Below, piece after piece: positions 57,598 to 59,655 of a stretch of DNA of 59,655 nucleotides (positions within the stretch are counted from its first letter, which is position 1; each line of letters opens with the position of its first letter). A program made the position numbers and the translations under genes. The notes beneath the pieces are model-generated. The model was not told where the DNA came from, ran no database searches, and saw only the letters and a program-made list of their open reading frames with translations. This stretch comes from Rhodocyclaceae bacterium UBA2346 (GTDB lineage Bacteria; Pseudomonadota; Gammaproteobacteria; Burkholderiales; Rhodocyclaceae). The stretch lies in assembly GCA_002344625.1 (NCBI GenBank), contig DDUE01000082.1:1-59655 (forward strand), written 5' to 3'.

Positions 57598-58833
57598 ATG
57601 GCACTGATAGTTCAGAAGTATGGCGGCACTTCGGTTGGCAGCCCGGAGCGCATCAAGAACGTTGCAGAGCGCGTGGCAAGGTTTCGCGCGCAGGGCGATC
57701 AGGTGATCGTGGTGGTTTCGGCGATGAGCGGCGAGACCAATCGCCTGATCGCCCTGGCCAAGGAGATTGCGCAGAATCCGGACCCGCGCGAACTCGACGT
57801 CGTGTTATCGACTGGCGAGCAAGTCACGATCGGACTGTTGTGCATGGCGCTCAAGGAAGCCGGCGTCGATGCCAAGAGCTATACCGGCGGCCAGGTCAGG
57901 ATCCTCACCGATTCGTCGCATACCAAGGCGCGCATCCTCGACATCGACGAAGCGCCGATCCGGCGCGACCTCGAAGCCGGCAATGTCGTCGTCGTCGCCG
58001 GTTTCCAGGGTGTAGACGAGCGGGGCAACATCACCACGCTCGGTCGTGGTGGTTCGGATACGACCGGCGTCGCGCTTGCCGCCGCACTCAAGGCCGACGA
58101 GTGCCAGATCTATACCGACGTGGACGGGGTGTATACGACCGATCCGCGGGTAGTGCCCGAGGCGCGCAAACTCGACACCATCACGTTCGAGGAAATGCTC
58201 GAACTCGCGAGCCTCGGTTCCAAGGTCTTGCAGATTCGCTCGGTCGAGTTTGCCGGCAAGTACAAGGTCAAGTTGCGTGTGCTGTCCAGTTTCGACGATC
58301 GGGGGCAGGGCACGCTCATCACTGTTGAGGAAGATCAGAACATGGAACAACCCGTCATCACCGGTATCGCCTTCAACCGCGATGAAGCCAAACTCGTCGT
58401 ACTCGGGGTGCCCGACATTCCCGGCGTCGCCTACCAGATCATCGGACCGGTGGCCGATGCCAACCTCGATATCGACATGATCATCCAGAACGTCGGCAAT
58501 GACGGCCTGACGGATTTTTCGTTCACTGTTGCGCGGGCCGATTGCGACAAGGCTTTGAAGGTACTCGAGACCGTGCGTGAGAAGATCGGAGCGCGTGCGC
58601 TCAAGAGCGACCGTACGATGGCGAAGGTATCGGTGGTCGGCGTGGGCATGCGCTCGCATCCGGGCGTGGCCTCCAAGATGTTCCGCACCCTGGCCGAAGA
58701 AGGCATCAACATCCAGATGATCTCGACGTCCGAAATCAAGATTTCGGTCGCGATCGAAGAGAAGTACCTCGAACTTGCCGTGCGTGTCCTGCACAAGGCA
58801 TTCGGGCTCGAAGAAGGTGCCGCCAGCGTTTGA
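57598..58833 (+). CDS. lysC: aspartate kinase
   Basis: 411 residues. VQKYGGTSVGSPERIKNVAERV, TGEQVTIGLL, GFQGVDERGNITTLGRGGSDTTGVALAAAL, and DGVYTTDPRVVPEARKL form the kinase domain (about 1-245). Two ACT domains (about 265-340 and 345-411) bind the feedback effector, lysine and/or threonine. First step of lysine, threonine and methionine synthesis. ATG 57598 fits the family start; TTG 57553 extends in frame. An internal ATG at 58342 has its own ribosome-binding site and would give the regulatory part only. Confidence 0.97.
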   Translation: MALIVQKYGGTSVGSPERIKNVAERVARFRAQGDQVIVVVSAMSGETNRLIALAKEIAQNPDPRELDVVLSTGEQVTIGLLCMALKEAGVDAKSYTGGQVRILTDSSHTKARILDIDEAPIRRDLEAGNVVVVAGFQGVDERGNITTLGRGGSDTTGVALAAALKADECQIYTDVDGVYTTDPRVVPEARKLDTITFEEMLELASLGSKVLQIRSVEFAGKYKVKLRVLSSFDDRGQGTLITVEEDQNMEQPVITGIAFNRDEAKLVVLGVPDIPGVAYQIIGPVADANLDIDMIIQNVGNDGLTDFSFTVARADCDKALKVLETVREKIGARALKSDRTMAKVSVVGVGMRSHPGVASKMFRTLAEEGINIQMISTSEIKISVAIEEKYLELAVRVLHKAFGLEEGAASV

Positions 58834-58874
58834 CCGAATGCACCAGAGTCGCTATCATCGCGCCTCTGTTGTAA

Positions 58875-58967
58875 GGAGACGTGGCCGAGAGGTCGAAGGC
58901 ACTCCCCTGCTAAGGGAGCAGACGGGCAAAACCTGTCTCAAGGGTTCGAATCCCTTCGTCTCCGCCA
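58875..58967 (+). tRNA. tRNA-Ser (anticodon GCT)
   Basis: Cloverleaf of 93 bases including an encoded CCA. The acceptor stem GGAGACG pairs with CGTCTCC, the D arm is GTGGCCGAGAGGTCGAAGGC, the anticodon arm CTCCCCTGCTAAGGGAG has loop CTGCTAA with anticodon GCT. A long variable arm (class II) and GGGTTCGAATCCC T arm follow. Reads AGC and AGU. Confidence 0.97.
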
Positions 58968-59655
58968 GTTTTATAAATAAGCCGATGATTTAAGTGGATT
59001 ATTTATTTTGCGGCGCGATCAATATACATTTTGTCAACGTTTGGCGTTTTGAAGGAACGTGGTGCAGAAAGCGCCATCAGCCTTACGGGCACTGCGTCGG
59101 ACGATCTTCGGTGTTCATGAGCCGGACTCCATTTAGAAGTATCCCACGGCTAAGTAGGGTGTCGAATAACTCGCAAAACCCGGCTGCATCGGTACGGCCT
59201 TCGTTTGAATCAGCCGATGACGTCCGGTGGCCGGCGGCCATCACAGGATCACCGCTTACGGCCCAACTGGGCCGCAATCGACCGCACCCCATCACCTAAA
59301 ACGGTAAAGCCTTTCAGGGATTCTGCCAGCTACCATCCGGCACCCATCAGGAAGGCCGTCCGCTCACCGGGCGGGAGCGATTCGACCACTTCGCCAAATC
59401 AAAAAGGTAGTTTTCGAAAAGCTTGTGAAGCAATTCGGCTGCTTCCGCAGCAATGAGATGGGTCAGGCGCGCACGCTCGATTGCGCCGAGCTTGGCACCC
59501 GAACTACGCCACTTCAAATTCAGTTTGTTGCCTTCAGCGCAGTAATCGAACGGCGCCGATTCGAGCCGGGGGAAAAGGCGGCGAATCCAGTCGATGTCTT
59601 ATCTCAATTGATGCCGCGCTGGATGGCTGCGTAGGGTGTGTTCACAATTGAGGTG
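58968..59655. other. intergenic/accessory edge after tRNA-Ser, no intact gene
   Basis: The first ~80 bases are AT-rich compared with the rest of the window. No frame gives a recognisable protein with a normal start. I see short patches such as GGCCCAACTGGGCC and, at 59640-59655, TGTTCACAATTGAGG, which could be an insertion-sequence end, but nothing can be assigned. A minus-strand open frame at 59347-59598 is listed separately. Confidence 0.5.
59347..59598 (-). other. possible short or truncated open reading frame
   Basis: 83 codons without a stop, no ATG, first possible start TTG at about codon 28. The predicted product reads like a real protein in composition (IDWIRRLFPRLESAPFDYC, IERARLTHLIAAEAAELLHKL, FENYLFDLAKWSN), with a helical Leu/Ala-rich part, and ends GRPS. 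I do not recognise it. It may be the remnant of a gene from a mobile element. Confidence 0.25.

Overview
The window is a high-GC stretch of chromosome from a betaproteobacterium, most likely of the Rhodocyclales (Azoarcus/Thauera/Aromatoleum type). I infer this from gene order and protein character: valS-holC-pepA divergent from lptFG, rpsP-rimM-trmD-rplS, ilvI-ilvH-ilvC-pssA-leuA, panC-panB-dNK-DUF486-folK-pcnB, and lysC followed by tRNA-Ser. No database search was possible. Almost all of the window is dense housekeeping DNA, with many 4-base ATGA start/stop overlaps.

Layout. 1-0.9 kb: the 3' part of an AcoR-type sigma-54 activator, cut at the window edge. 0.9-6.9 kb: an envelope-modification block with a PepSY protein, a PmrAB/QseBC-like two-component system, a PAP2 phosphatase and an EptA-like phosphoethanolamine transferase split by a one-base frameshift, followed by the relic of a second histidine kinase. 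6.9-9.3 kb: moaC, a BepA-like periplasmic protease and a TusA-family protein. 9.3-17 kb: valS, a hypothetical gene, holC and pepA on the minus strand, with lptF-lptG divergent. 17-23 kb: the rplS-trmD-rimM-rpsP operon, a large hypothetical protein, a YihY/BrkB membrane protein, wrbA and a DUF2069 gene. 23-29 kb: the branched-chain amino acid operon with pssA. 29.4-34 kb: RDD protein, UspA, pepN and a CBS-pair protein. 34-42 kb: pantothenate genes, a deoxynucleoside kinase, folK, pcnB, a DUF2799 lipoprotein, a HAD phosphatase, hda and a PerM-type transporter. 42-52 kb: purM, a two-gene RND efflux pump, a HIT protein, miaA, mutL and purN. 52-57 kb: DUF3108 protein, rRNA methyltransferase, PLD-family protein, fatty-acid desaturase, ArsR regulator and queD. 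57-59 kb: a small XRE regulator, lysC and tRNA-Ser(GCT). The last ~690 bases after the tRNA hold no convincing intact gene and look like the edge of an accessory region.

Functional themes. The two-component system, PAP2 protein and EptA form a plausible lipid A/LPS remodelling unit; lptF/lptG carry LPS outward and BepA serves outer-membrane quality control. The ilv-leu operon covers most of the valine/leucine pathway and shares its strand with pssA. panB and panC make pantothenate. purM and purN are both purine steps. Regulatory DNA that can be read directly includes a near-consensus promoter for rpsP (TTGCTT-N17-TATACT), a promoter overlapped by an inverted repeat before ilvI, a promoter plus perfect palindrome before the XRE gene, and a perfect hairpin just before lysC.

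I found no CRISPR array, prophage, toxin-antitoxin pair, biosynthetic cluster or clear new multi-gene system. The most interesting items are the broken eptA and its possible shared regulatory motif, the ilvI and lysC control elements, and the junctions at both window ends.
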